Part shown: positions 16,716-25,571 of the stretch, piece by piece
Numbering within the stretch: position 1 is the first letter of the stretch
Layout of the letters: every line of letters begins with the position of its first letter
Source: Dryocola sp051307055
Lineage (GTDB): Bacteria > Pseudomonadota > Gammaproteobacteria > Enterobacterales > Enterobacteriaceae
Direction of reading: 5' to 3'
DNA length: 64,000 nt
Assembly (NCBI RefSeq): GCF_051307055.1
Contig: NZ_CP149994.1
Location: forward strand, 186,001 to 250,000
Translations under genes and position numbers: made by a program
The notes under the pieces: model-generated
The model's input: only the letters and a program-made list of their open reading frames with translations
What the model was told of the DNA's origin: nothing
Databases searched by the model: none

Positions 16716-18179
16716 GGCGCGCTCAATAACCTGATTTAGCTTTCTGACCGCGGCGTATATTTCCGTCCCGGTATAGCCGCCCAGCCCAAGCAACACGCCG
16801 GATTTTTCTTTCCCCTTGCTGTACATATGCGAAACGGCACGCAGTGAGATGCCCGCTTCGCCCCCCTTGCGTACCACCACGCGATCGTCCAGGCCCTCTT
16901 TACACCATAGCACCATATGCATCCCCTGATCGCAGGGCTGAAGCGTCGCGAGGGCGGGATCGATCAAGGCGTTCACCGCTTCCATCAGCACGCGGCGCTT
17001 TTCAGCATACACGCTGCGCATTTTACGCAGATGTCTGTCAAGGTGCCCTTCGGCCATAAAAGCGGTCAGCACATACTGATCGGCGACGGGCGGATGCCTG
17101 TCCATCAGTATCCGCGCGCCGCAGAAGGCGTTGACCAGCGGCTGCGGAACAATGGCATACCCCAGCCGCAAAGACGGGAAAAGAAGTTTGCTGAAGGTGC
17201 CGAGATAAATAACGTTGTCCGGACCCAGCCCCTGCAAAGCGGGGAAAGGATGGCCGGAATAGCGCATCTCGCTGTCATAATCGTCTTCAACAATCCATGC
17301 GTGATTTGCTTTCGCCCAGGCCAGCAGGGCCGCTCTGCGCGACATGCTCAAAGGCATGCCAAGAGGATACTGATGCGAGGGCGTGACAAACGCGGCTTTT
17401 GCCTGCGGCGCGATAATTTTTCCCGCTTCGACGTCAAGGCCTTCTCCATCTACCGGCACCCGGGCCATATTTCTGTCGCGCAGCGCGGTTTCAAAGATAT
17501 CCGTAATCCCGGGGTAGCCCGGGTCTTCCACCCATGCGGTATCGCCGCTATCCAGCAAAATCTGCGTGGCCAGATAGAGGCCCTGTTGCGTGCCGGAAGT
17601 GATAATGATTTGTTCGGGCGAACAGTGGACGGAGCGCGATTTACGTACATATTCGCAGATGGCCTCACGCAGCGGTTTAGCGCCCTGCGGCTCGCCATAA
17701 CCTGATGGCGCCCCCGGCCCACGGGCACGAATGCGGTTGCCCAGCTTGCGCCAGACATCATCCGGTGCGGTATCGCCAACGGGCACGGATACGGCAAAAG
17801 GCGCAGGCGCGAGAGTTTTTATTCTGTCTGCAACGCGAGCAAAGGCGAGAGCGCTTTCGCCCAGTAAGATATCGCCAGCAGGCTTAACCTTTCTGGCGGG
17901 TAAGCGTTGCGGTGCGAATACAACGCGCGTGCCCGATCCCTGTTTTGACTCCAGAAATCCTTCCGCGACCAGTTGTGCAAACGTTTCCAGTACCGTGCCG
18001 CGCGACAGGTTCAGCGTCGCGGCAAGATGGCGCGTGGAGGGCAGGAGATCGCCTGCCTTAAGTTCGCCTTTATGGATAGCCTTTCTCAACGCCTGCGCCA
18101 GCTGCAGACTCAGCTGCCCCGCGTGGCGGTCAAACTCGCCGAGCGGCGGCATATTGATAGCGTTAGCTTTTCTGGACAT
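16707..18179 (-). CDS. MocR-type GntR/aminotransferase transcription regulator
   Basis: A 490-residue chimeric regulator. An N-terminal GntR winged helix (AGDLLPSTRHLAATLNLSRG) is fused to a fold-type I aminotransferase domain. The pyridoxal-phosphate lysine is in the motif TFSKLLFPSLRLGY (Lys331). MocR proteins such as PdxR and GabR use PLP adducts as signals. The ATG at 18179 was chosen because a promoter-like segment lies between 18,200 and 18,245, inside the longer frame that starts at 18275. It converges on the EamA exporter, its likely target. Confidence 0.88.
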   Translation of the reverse strand: MSRKANAINMPPLGEFDRHAGQLSLQLAQALRKAIHKGELKAGDLLPSTRHLAATLNLSRGTVLETFAQLVAEGFLESKQGSGTRVVFAPQRLPARKVKPAGDILLGESALAFARVADRIKTLAPAPFAVSVPVGDTAPDDVWRKLGNRIRARGPGAPSGYGEPQGAKPLREAICEYVRKSRSVHCSPEQIIITSGTQQGLYLATQILLDSGDTAWVEDPGYPGITDIFETALRDRNMARVPVDGEGLDVEAGKIIAPQAKAAFVTPSHQYPLGMPLSMSRRAALLAWAKANHAWIVEDDYDSEMRYSGHPFPALQGLGPDNVIYLGTFSKLLFPSLRLGYAIVPQPLVNAFCGARILMDRHPPVADQYVLTAFMAEGHLDRHLRKMRSVYAEKRRVLMEAVNALIDPALATLQPCDQGMHMVLWCKEGLDDRVVVRKGGEAGISLRAVSHMYSKGKEKSGVLLGLGGYTGTEIYAAVRKLNQVIERALR

Positions 18180-18199
18180 AGATTCTGGCCTGATGAAAT

Positions 18200-18250
18200 G
18201 CAGGGAAACTGGCTCTATATAGTAAACCACTTTTTCCAGAGTAAGACTCC
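18200..18250 (-). promoter_or_regulatory. Putative promoter/operator of the MocR gene
   Basis: On the minus strand GTGGTTTACTATATAGAGCC contains a TACTATA-type -10 sequence, with TGGAAA-like sequence upstream. Its position supports the downstream start of the regulator. No operator repeat was proved. Confidence 0.4.
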
Positions 18251-18290
18251 TCCCGCTAAAAATGGCCTCTTTCACTCCGGGAGATAAGCG

Positions 18291-18359
18291 ATGTGCCGCA
18301 GGAGTATAGCGACGCGATGGGGAGAACAGGGGTGGGGATTCGGCGGATTTTCTGAATAG
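18291..18359 (+). CDS. Possible 22-residue small protein or leader peptide
   Basis: ATG 18291 is preceded by GGGAG at nine-base spacing. It opens a 22-codon frame beginning MCRRSIATRWGEQG and ending at TAG 18357-18359. A strong hairpin with a T-run on the same strand follows 12 bases later. No gene on the plus strand otherwise explains that terminator. The peptide is basic and Gly/Trp-rich. It could equally be a non-coding transcript or chance. Confidence 0.3.
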   Translation: MCRRSIATRWGEQGWGFGGFSE

Positions 18360-18371
18360 GGTAAACAGTTA

Positions 18372-18405
18372 AGCGCCGCAGAGTTCTGCGGCGCTGTTTT
18401 TGTTG
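18372..18405. terminator. Intrinsic terminator between yhhT and the micro-ORF
   Basis: The perfect 10-bp stem AGCGCCGCAG/CTGCGGCGCT has an AGTT loop and is followed on the plus strand by GTTTTTGTT. On the minus strand, where yhhT is transcribed, the downstream sequence TAACTGTTT is a weaker tract. It may serve both directions. Confidence 0.75.
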
Positions 18406-18406
18406 G

Positions 18407-19456
18407 TTAGCCTGGAAGACGGCTCTTGGGCCGCCCCGGACCAAGCAGAATCGCCAGTTTGGCTCCGCCTTTGGTGGTTTCCATCAGGATTTTACACACG
18501 CTGGTAAGCGGTACCGAGAGCAGCATGCCGACCGGGCCGAGCAGCCATCCCCAGAACAGCAACGAGAGGAACACCACGAACGTCGACATTCCCAGCCCGC
18601 GTCCCATCATGCGCGGCTCGACGATATTCCCCAGCACCATATGCACGGCGAGAAACAGCGCGCCGACCATAAACATTTCGTAGGTGCCGTTAAACAGGAA
18701 GGCCTGAATCATCGGCGGAATAGCGGAAAGCACCGAACCGATATTGGGAATATAGTTCAGCAGGAAGCCCAGCACGCCCCACATCAGCGCAAACTGCACG
18801 CCCATCAGCACAAGCCCGGCCCAGATAATGGCGCCCGTCCACAGGCTTATCAGCGTTTTCAGCGCCAGATAATGCGTGACGCCTTTCAGCGCCCGGTGCA
18901 GGCCGGCGATATGCACCTGCGGATTAGCCAGCGCAAAACGCAGCTTATAGGGGACGTGGCGTACCTCGAACAGCATAAAGACGACGGTCATCACCAGCAG
19001 TAAAATACTCGCCATCGCGCCGGAAAGGCTGGTCATTAGCGTGGTGGCGAAAGCCATCACCCTTTCGGAGTCCAGACGCTGCAGCATGCGTTCCGGCGAA
19101 AGCCGCAGGTGTACCAGCGGAATCGCTCTTTCGAACTCCAGCACCTTCTGCATCAGCATCTTGTTGTATTTCGGCAGCAGAGCCAGAAACTCATTCATCG
19201 ATGCCGCCAGCACGCCGATCAGCAAAGTCAGCATAATCAGCATCACGAAGACCACGATAGCAATGGCCAGCGGGCGTCGTACCCCGCGTCGAATAAACCA
19301 GGTGACGAGCGGGTTGAGCACGATGGCGAAAAAGAGCGCCATCAGGAGCGGCACGATAATGTCCGCCGCCGCGTGGATCCCGGCAAGGATAATCACCAGG
19401 GCGGAGAGCTTCAGGAGAATGTGTAACCCGACTTTATCGGATTCGAGGGGCGGCAT
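18407..19456 (-). CDS. yhhT: AI-2E family putative transporter YhhT
   Basis: A 349-residue inner-membrane protein with about seven or eight membrane segments, the E. coli YhhT length when begun at the ATG at 19456 (AAGGAATT upstream). The long upstream extension to 19783 is an artefact of an open frame. The family includes TqsA and putative ion or small-molecule exporters; the substrate of YhhT is not established. It is divergent from yhhS. Confidence 0.92.
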   Translation of the reverse strand: MPPLESDKVGLHILLKLSALVIILAGIHAAADIIVPLLMALFFAIVLNPLVTWFIRRGVRRPLAIAIVVFVMLIMLTLLIGVLAASMNEFLALLPKYNKMLMQKVLEFERAIPLVHLRLSPERMLQRLDSERVMAFATTLMTSLSGAMASILLLVMTVVFMLFEVRHVPYKLRFALANPQVHIAGLHRALKGVTHYLALKTLISLWTGAIIWAGLVLMGVQFALMWGVLGFLLNYIPNIGSVLSAIPPMIQAFLFNGTYEMFMVGALFLAVHMVLGNIVEPRMMGRGLGMSTFVVFLSLLFWGWLLGPVGMLLSVPLTSVCKILMETTKGGAKLAILLGPGRPKSRLPG

Positions 19457-19597
19457 GGAGAATTCCTTTCTGTTATCGATCTTCATAGTGTAGTGCTTTG
19501 TTGGCTTCTTATTCAGAGGGCTGTCGGAAGTCAGTAGCTGAAATCCAGGCCGGGACCTGTTTATACTGGGCATCCGCTGTTTTCTGAGTGAATGCTG

Positions 19598-20818
19598 ATG
19601 CCTGACCTCGCGCCTCAATCCGCGCCGGGCGGTTTGCGCCTCAATCTGCAAATCGTTTCCGTGGTGATGTTTAACTTCGCAAGCTACATGACTATAGGCC
19701 TGCCGCTGGCGGTGCTGCCGGGATATGTACACGACGTCATGGGCTTTAGCGCCTTTTGGGCGGGGCTGGTCATCAGCCTGCAATATTTTGCCACGTTGTT
19801 AAGCCGTCCGCATGCCGGACGTTACGCTGATTTACTCGGGCCGAAAAAAATAGTCGTATTTGGCCTGTGCGGCTGCTTTCTGAGCGGCTTCAGCTACCTG
19901 CTGGCGGCGCTTGGCAGCGGCTGGCCGATGGCGAGCTTAATTTTGCTCTGTTTTGGGCGTGTGATCCTGGGGATTGGCCAAAGTTTTGCCGGCACCGGCT
20001 CCACGCTTTGGGGCGTCGGCGTGGTCGGCTCCTTGCATATTGGACGCGTCATTTCCTGGAACGGGATCGTCACCTACGGCGCGATGGCGATTGGCGCGCC
20101 GCTCGGCGTGCTGTTCTGGCACATGGGTGGGCTGAAGCTTCTGGCGGAAATTATTATGGCCGTGGCGCTGCTCGCTATTCTCCTTGCGCTGCCGCGCCCG
20201 GCGGTAAAAGCTGGTAAAGGCAAGCCGTTGCCTTTTCGGGCGGTGCTTGGCCGCGTCTGGCTCTACGGTATGGCGCTTGCGCTGGCTTCCGCGGGTTTCG
20301 GCGTAATCGCCACCTTTATCACGCTGTTCTACGATGCCAAAGGCTGGGACGGCGCGGCGTTTGCGCTCACGCTCTTTAGCTGCGCGTTTGTCGGTGCCCG
20401 CTTACTTTTTCCGAACGGTATTAACCGCCTGGGCGGGCTGAACGTGGCGGCGATCTGCTTCGTGGTGGAAATTATCGGGCTGCTGCTGGTGGGCTTTGCG
20501 GATGAACCCTGGATGGCGAAAGCCGGTACGTTTCTGACGGGCGCCGGCTTCTCGCTGGTGTTTCCGGCGCTGGGCGTTGTGGCGGTGAAAGCTGTGCCAC
20601 AGCAGAATCAGGGCAGCGCGTTAGCGACCTATACCGTGTTTATGGATTTATCCCTCGGCATCACCGGACCGCTTGCTGGCCTGGTAATGGCTTATGCGGG
20701 CGTGCCGGTAATTTATCTGGCGGCGGCGGGACTGGTCTTTATCGCGCTGCTACTGGCCTTGCGGTTAAAAAAAAGGCCTCCGGTTGTGCAACCGCAGGCC
20801 GTGACGCCACCAGAATAA
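19598..20818 (+). CDS. yhhS: MFS transporter YhhS
   Basis: Major facilitator superfamily inner-membrane protein of about 406 residues with twelve predicted membrane segments. It includes the loop motif SRPHAGRYADLLGPKK between TM2 and TM3. It closely matches E. coli YhhS, which is linked to arabinose efflux and glyphosate tolerance in the literature. ATG 19598 best aligns with that protein; ATG 19592 is an alternative. Its stop codon abuts the stop of convergent dcrB. Confidence 0.92.
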   Translation: MPDLAPQSAPGGLRLNLQIVSVVMFNFASYMTIGLPLAVLPGYVHDVMGFSAFWAGLVISLQYFATLLSRPHAGRYADLLGPKKIVVFGLCGCFLSGFSYLLAALGSGWPMASLILLCFGRVILGIGQSFAGTGSTLWGVGVVGSLHIGRVISWNGIVTYGAMAIGAPLGVLFWHMGGLKLLAEIIMAVALLAILLALPRPAVKAGKGKPLPFRAVLGRVWLYGMALALASAGFGVIATFITLFYDAKGWDGAAFALTLFSCAFVGARLLFPNGINRLGGLNVAAICFVVEIIGLLLVGFADEPWMAKAGTFLTGAGFSLVFPALGVVAVKAVPQQNQGSALATYTVFMDLSLGITGPLAGLVMAYAGVPVIYLAAAGLVFIALLLALRLKKRPPVVQPQAVTPPE

Positions 20819-21376
20819 TTACTTGATGATTATGGTGTTGATGATGTTCTCAGCGGCGGTTTGCGCCTGCTGCTGATTGTCCGCAGGCAGCGTTATCTGC
20901 ATGGTCAGCAGCTTATCATCCACTTTGCTCAGGATAACCGACGAGTACGCGGTTTGACCTTTTGCCGAGATAATGGTGTCGAGCTGTTGCAGGTTGTGGC
21001 CTTTAATCTCAACAGATTTGTTGGTCACGACCTGGAGCTGCGGGTCGCGCGCGCGCTGCTGGTCTTCCAGGCGTTTTGCCAGCGCTTCTAAATCATCGGT
21101 GGTGTTGTCGCCGACAATCACGATAACCGCTTTCTGGCCGGTGGCGTCGGAGTAGACGTGCATATTATTCGTCTGCGTGCCCACTTTACCGCTTTGATCC
21201 GTCATATCCGGCGGCAGGGCGAAGCTTACTTTACCATCAAGCAGGCTAACCGGCTGGGCATTGGCGTTGCCTTCGGCTGCAGCCCCTTCGGCCGGGGTTT
21301 TGGTGTCGTTGTTGTCGCAGGCGGCAAGACCAAACACCAGCAGGCCGATACCGACATATTTAACCAGGTTACGCAT
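20819..21376 (-). CDS. dcrB: Inner-membrane lipoprotein DcrB
   Basis: A 185-residue protein with a lipoprotein signal peptide (lipobox LAAC, Cys at residue 20). The length equals that of E. coli DcrB. DcrB is needed for infection by phages C1 and C6 and helps envelope lipoprotein maturation. The mature domain has the DcrB/PsbP-like pattern, with a conserved SVILSKVDDKLLTMQITLP stretch near the C-terminus. It is convergent with yhhS. Confidence 0.95.
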   Translation of the reverse strand: MRNLVKYVGIGLLVFGLAACDNNDTKTPAEGAAAEGNANAQPVSLLDGKVSFALPPDMTDQSGKVGTQTNNMHVYSDATGQKAVIVIVGDNTTDDLEALAKRLEDQQRARDPQLQVVTNKSVEIKGHNLQQLDTIISAKGQTAYSSVILSKVDDKLLTMQITLPADNQQQAQTAAENIINTIIIK

Positions 21377-21448
21377 GACTTCATCCTTTACGTTAATAAG
21401 CCGCTAAGGCCAATCCCAGCATCTTAGCACAAGATAATTCAGGCGCGG

Positions 21449-22114
21449 TCAACCGGGCTGCAACCCCGATATTTCAGATTTGTCCGCCAGGCGTTTTATC
21501 AGCATGTTGAGCAGCACGCCATACATTGGCAGGAAGAAAATCAGGCTTATCAAAATTTTAAAGCAGTAATCAACGATGGCGATCTCCACCCAGTGCTGCG
21601 CCATAAACGCATCCGGGCTGCGCCAGAAAGCGATAAAGAAGAAGGAGAGCGTATCGCTGACGTTGCCGAAAAGCATGGAGGCCGACGGCGCAAGCCACCA
21701 GCGTTTGCTCTGACGAAGGCGGTTAAAGACGTGGACATCAAGGATCTGCCCCAGCGCGTAAGCCATAAAGCTTGCCGTGGCTATGCGGGCGACAAACAGG
21801 TTGAAGTGCGTCAGCGCCTCAAATCCTTGCCAGCTGCCCATATAAAACAGGGCGGAAATAGCGTAAGAAATCACCAGCGCCGGGATCATTACCACAAAGA
21901 TAATGCGACGCGCGAGCGGGGCGCCGAAAATCCGCACCGTCAGATCGGTTGCCAGGAAGATAAACGGGAAGCTGAAGGCGCCCCAGGTCGTATGGAATCC
22001 GAAGACCGAAACCGGAAGCTGTACCAGATAGTTGCTGGAGGTGATCACCAGCAAATGGAATAGCGATAGCCAGAACAGCGCTCTCATGCGCCGTTGAGTT
22101 TGGAACTGCGTCAT
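21449..22114 (-). CDS. yhhQ: Queuosine precursor transporter YhhQ
   Basis: A 221-residue inner-membrane protein with about six membrane segments, of the COG1738 (vitamin-uptake-like) family. In E. coli YhhQ imports preQ0 and preQ1, precursors of the modified tRNA base queuosine. The ATG at 22114 is preceded by AAAAAGG. That tract forms part of a probable preQ1-I riboswitch, so translation is likely repressed when precursor is abundant. It is divergent from tusA. Confidence 0.95.
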   Translation of the reverse strand: MTQFQTQRRMRALFWLSLFHLLVITSSNYLVQLPVSVFGFHTTWGAFSFPFIFLATDLTVRIFGAPLARRIIFVVMIPALVISYAISALFYMGSWQGFEALTHFNLFVARIATASFMAYALGQILDVHVFNRLRQSKRWWLAPSASMLFGNVSDTLSFFFIAFWRSPDAFMAQHWVEIAIVDYCFKILISLIFFLPMYGVLLNMLIKRLADKSEISGLQPG

Positions 22115-22120
22115 ATTTTA

Positions 22121-22152
22121 GCCTTTTTAATGAATGGGGTGAGGGAACCCAG
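22121..22152 (-). promoter_or_regulatory. Probable preQ1-I riboswitch controlling yhhQ translation
   Basis: Read on the minus strand, CTGGGTTCCCTCACCCCA forms the P1 helix (TGGG/CCCA) around a loop with the preQ1-I core GGTTC...CACCC. An A-rich tail AAAAAGG follows. The loop CCU can pair with tail AGG as the H-type pseudoknot; in the B. subtilis element the corresponding pair is UAG/CUA. The tail is also the yhhQ ribosome binding site, seven bases before the ATG. Ligand binding should therefore block translation of the preQ1 importer. The call rests on manual matching. Confidence 0.72.
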
Positions 22153-22291
22153 TAAGCGCTTTTTAAAAGCCGGGGGATAATACTGCTTTAGTCCCGCTTT
22201 GCAATGGTTAATTTTAACGCAATCGTTCACGTCGCTTGCACGATATTTTACCGGGCGTAAACTAGCGCGGTTTTTTACATTCGAGACTGCC

Positions 22292-22537
22292 ATGACCGAT
22301 TTATTCGCCAACCCGGACCACACCCTTGATGCCTCTGGCCTGCGCTGTCCCGAGCCGGTAATGATGGTGCGCAAAACCGTACGTAATATGCAGCCGGGCG
22401 AGACGCTGTTGATCGTCGCCGACGATCCGGCCACCACGCGTGATATTCCCGGTTTTTGCCGCTTTATGGAGCACGAGCTGATTGCTCAGCATGTAGAATC
22501 ACTGCCTTACCGCTACCTGCTGCGTAAAGGCCAGTAG
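22292..22537 (+). CDS. tusA: Sulfur carrier protein TusA
   Basis: An 81-residue cytoplasmic protein that accepts sulfur from IscS as a persulfide and passes it to TusBCD for 2-thiouridine formation in tRNA. The active Cys19 lies in the motif GLRCPEPVMMVRK. The length matches E. coli when started at ATG 22292. It is divergent from yhhQ, so two tRNA-modification genes share an intergenic region. Confidence 0.97.
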   Translation: MTDLFANPDHTLDASGLRCPEPVMMVRKTVRNMQPGETLLIVADDPATTRDIPGFCRFMEHELIAQHVESLPYRYLLRKGQ

Positions 22538-22734
22538 CCCGCTTACGCCCTGTGCTTTCCGCACGGGGCTTCTGAACCCGCTTTGCATCCCTTCTGAACC
22601 TCAATTTCATTTTTTGTTGCTTTTGTGAACTGCTTCACCACCGCTTTTCTTCATCCAGGCTAATTTCTAATCGACAAAATAAAACATTGTTTTACTTCTT
22701 ACCTACCCGACATTTCTATTTCTGGAGCGACACG

Positions 22735-23718
22735 ATGAAGAAGACCTTTATGCCTGCTTTCGCTGGCCTGTGCCTGTCTACCGCGTCACTGCTGTTTGCG
22801 CAGGCAAGCTATGCGCAGGTCATTAAAGCCGCCGATGTTCACCCCGAAGGCTATCCCAACGTTGTCGCTGTGCAACATATGGGTGAAAAGCTGAAGCAGC
22901 AAACCAACGGGGAACTGGAGATTAAAGTCTTCCCAAGCGGCGTGCTTGGCGATGAAAAACAGATGATTGAGCAGGCGCAGCTGGGGGCGATAGATATGAT
23001 TCGTGTCTCCATGGCGCCGGTTGCCGCCATTCTGCCGGATGTTGAAGTCTTTACCCTGCCGTATGTGTTCCGCGATGAAGATCATATGCATAAAGTGATC
23101 GACGGCGATCTGGGGAAAAAGATCGGCGACAAGCTCACTTCTAACCCGAAATCCCGCCTGGTGTTTCTCGGCTGGATGGATTCCGGCACGCGTAATCTGA
23201 TTACCAAAAACCCGGTAGTGAAGCCGGAGGACTTACGCGGTATGAAAATCCGCGTGCAGGGCAGCCCGGTCGCGCTTGCCACGCTTAAAGACATGGGAGC
23301 TAACTCCGTGGCGATGGGCGTGAGCGAAGTGTACAGCGGGATGCAAACCGGGGTTATCGACGGCGCGGAGAACAACCCGCCAACGTTTATCGCCCATAAC
23401 TATATGCCGGTCGCCAAAAACTATACCCTGAGCGGCCACTTCATCACTCCGGAAATGCTGCTCTACTCCAAAGTGAAGTGGGACAAGCTGAGCGCCGACA
23501 ACCAGCAAAAAATCCTCAAGCTGGCCCGCGAAGCGCAGATGGAGCAGCGCGAGCTGTGGAATGTCTATAACAAACAGGCGCTGGAAAAAATGAAGGCAGG
23601 CGGCGTGCAGTTCCACGAAATCGACAAGTCCTGGTTTGTGAAAGCGACCGAGCCGGTGCGCAAAGAGTATGGTGAGAAGCATCAGGATCTGATGAAAGCA
23701 ATCGCTGACGTTCATTGA
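22735..23718 (+). CDS. TRAP transporter periplasmic substrate-binding protein (DctP family)
   Basis: A 327-residue protein with a signal peptide ending near SYA (residues 25-27). It starts at ATG 22735 behind TGGAGCG. The mature protein has the DctP pattern, including GDEKQMIEQAQLGAIDM and the region around KIRVQGSPVA, whose Arg binds the substrate carboxylate in this family. It would deliver an organic acid to the membrane subunits encoded next. The substrate cannot be read from sequence. This operon interrupts the E. coli tusA-zntA adjacency. Confidence 0.92.
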   Translation: MKKTFMPAFAGLCLSTASLLFAQASYAQVIKAADVHPEGYPNVVAVQHMGEKLKQQTNGELEIKVFPSGVLGDEKQMIEQAQLGAIDMIRVSMAPVAAILPDVEVFTLPYVFRDEDHMHKVIDGDLGKKIGDKLTSNPKSRLVFLGWMDSGTRNLITKNPVVKPEDLRGMKIRVQGSPVALATLKDMGANSVAMGVSEVYSGMQTGVIDGAENNPPTFIAHNYMPVAKNYTLSGHFITPEMLLYSKVKWDKLSADNQQKILKLAREAQMEQRELWNVYNKQALEKMKAGGVQFHEIDKSWFVKATEPVRKEYGEKHQDLMKAIADVH

Positions 23719-23749
23719 TCCTAACGGCTGATACTTTCGTGGAGGGCGT

Positions 23750-24259
23750 ATGTCCCAAAGCTTCTCGAACTGGATGGATAAAGTTTACCTGGCGGCGATG
23801 ATCGTCGCCGGTTTCTCTTTGCTTATCATGACCGTCATTATTCCGATTGGGATTTTCTCGCGCTATGTGCTCAACCGCGGGGAATCCTGGCCGGAGCCGG
23901 TGGCGATAATCTGCATGGTCACGTTTACCTTTATCGGCGCGGCGGTGAGCTATCGCGCCGGTTCCCACATCGCGGTAAATATGCTGACGGACCGGCTGCC
24001 GCAGGCGCTGCAAACGTTCTGCGTGCGCATTGTCGATCTGCTGATGCTGTTGATTTCAGGCGTGATGTTTTATTACAGCTACTTCCTGTGTGCGGACTTA
24101 TGGCTGCAGCCTGTGGCGGAGTTTCCCGTCCTGACGTCGGGGCAAACCTACCTGCCGTTGCCGGTTGGCGCGGTGTTGCTGATTTTGTTTGTTATCGAGC
24201 GATTGCTGTTTGGTTCTCAGGAGAACCGTCCGGTAGTGCTGCTTGGTAATCACGGTTAA
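23750..24259 (+). CDS. TRAP transporter small membrane subunit (DctQ family)
   Basis: A 169-residue inner-membrane protein with four predicted membrane segments and the DctQ-like pattern NRGESWPEPVA. It starts at ATG 23750 behind TGGAGGGCG, 31 bp after the binding protein gene. It forms the transport complex with the large subunit that follows 18 bp downstream. Confidence 0.9.
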   Translation: MSQSFSNWMDKVYLAAMIVAGFSLLIMTVIIPIGIFSRYVLNRGESWPEPVAIICMVTFTFIGAAVSYRAGSHIAVNMLTDRLPQALQTFCVRIVDLLMLLISGVMFYYSYFLCADLWLQPVAEFPVLTSGQTYLPLPVGAVLLILFVIERLLFGSQENRPVVLLGNHG

Positions 24260-24277
24260 CGGCCGGGGGATCCCAAC

Positions 24278-25564
24278 ATGGATGCATTTGTGTTATTAGC
24301 CACGCTCGCCGTGCTGCTGGCCGTGGGCATGCCGGTGGCGTTTGCCGTTGGGCTCAGCGCTATGGTCGGGGCGCTGTGGATTGATTTGCCGCTTGAGGCG
24401 ATCATGATCCAAATCACCAGCGGGGTGAATAAATTCACCCTGCTTGCGATCCCGTTCTTTATTCTGGCGGGGGCGATCATGGCGGAAGGCGGCATTGCGC
24501 GGCGCCTGGTGAATTTCGCCTACATATTTGTCGGCTTTATTCGCGGCGGCCTGTCGCTGGTGAACATCGTGGCTTCTACCTTCTTTGGCGCGATTTCGGG
24601 CTCGTCGGTGGCGGATACCGCGTCCATCGGCAGCGTGATGATCCCGGAAATGGAGAGGAAAGGCTATCCACGCGAATACGCGGCGGCGGTCACCGCGAGC
24701 GGATCGGTGCAGGCGATTTTGATCCCGCCAAGCCATAACTCGGTGATTTACTCGCTGGCGGCCGGCGGCTCGGTTTCTATCGCCACGCTGTTTATCGCCG
24801 GCGTGCTGCCGGGAATATTAATGGGCGCCAGCCTGATGGTGATGTGCCTGGGCTTCGCCCATAAACGCGGCTATCCGAAAGGGGAACGTATTCCCTTTAA
24901 GCAGGCGCTGAAAATATTCTTTGATGCTTTATGGGGCCTGATGACGGTCGTCATCATCCTCGGCGGTATTCTGACCGGCGTGTTTACCGCCACGGAATCC
25001 GCGGCGGTGGCCTGCGTGTGGGCCTTTTTCGTCACCATGTTTATCTATCGCGATTACAAATGGAACGAGCTGCCGAAGCTGATGTTCCGCACGGTGAAAA
25101 CCGTCTCTATCGTTATGATTTTGATTGGTTTTGCTGCGGCTTTTGGCGCCGTGATGACCTATATGCAGCTTCCTGCGCGCATCACCGAATTCTTTACGTC
25201 GCTGTCGGATAACAAGTACGTGATCCTGATGTACCTGAACGTGATGCTGCTGCTGATCGGCACGCTGATGGACATGGCGCCAATTATTTTGATCCTGACT
25301 CCGGTGCTGCTGCCGGTGACCAACTCGCTGGGCATCGATCCGGTGCATTTCGGGATGATCATGATGGTAAACCTGGGCATCGGCCTGATTACGCCGCCGG
25401 TTGGTTCGGTGCTGTTTGTCGCCAGCGCGGTCAGCAAGCAGAAGATAGAAGTGGTAGTGCGGGCTATGCTGCCGTTCTACTTTATGCTGCTGGTGGTGCT
25501 GGCAATGGTGACCTATATTCCGTGGGTTTCGCTGTGGCTGCCGCACGCTCTGGGGATGAACTGA
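24278..25564 (+). CDS. TRAP transporter large permease subunit (DctM family)
   Basis: A 428-residue inner-membrane protein with about twelve hydrophobic segments. DctM family motifs are present (PFFILAGAIMAEGGIARRL, SGSSVADTASIGSVMIPEM, GLITPPVG). It forms the Na+-coupled channel of the TRAP complex. It is last in the three-gene operon and is followed by a hairpin terminator. Confidence 0.93.
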   Translation: MDAFVLLATLAVLLAVGMPVAFAVGLSAMVGALWIDLPLEAIMIQITSGVNKFTLLAIPFFILAGAIMAEGGIARRLVNFAYIFVGFIRGGLSLVNIVASTFFGAISGSSVADTASIGSVMIPEMERKGYPREYAAAVTASGSVQAILIPPSHNSVIYSLAAGGSVSIATLFIAGVLPGILMGASLMVMCLGFAHKRGYPKGERIPFKQALKIFFDALWGLMTVVIILGGILTGVFTATESAAVACVWAFFVTMFIYRDYKWNELPKLMFRTVKTVSIVMILIGFAAAFGAVMTYMQLPARITEFFTSLSDNKYVILMYLNVMLLLIGTLMDMAPIILILTPVLLPVTNSLGIDPVHFGMIMMVNLGIGLITPPVGSVLFVASAVSKQKIEVVVRAMLPFYFMLLVVLAMVTYIPWVSLWLPHALGMN

Positions 25565-25571
25565 AGTGATT

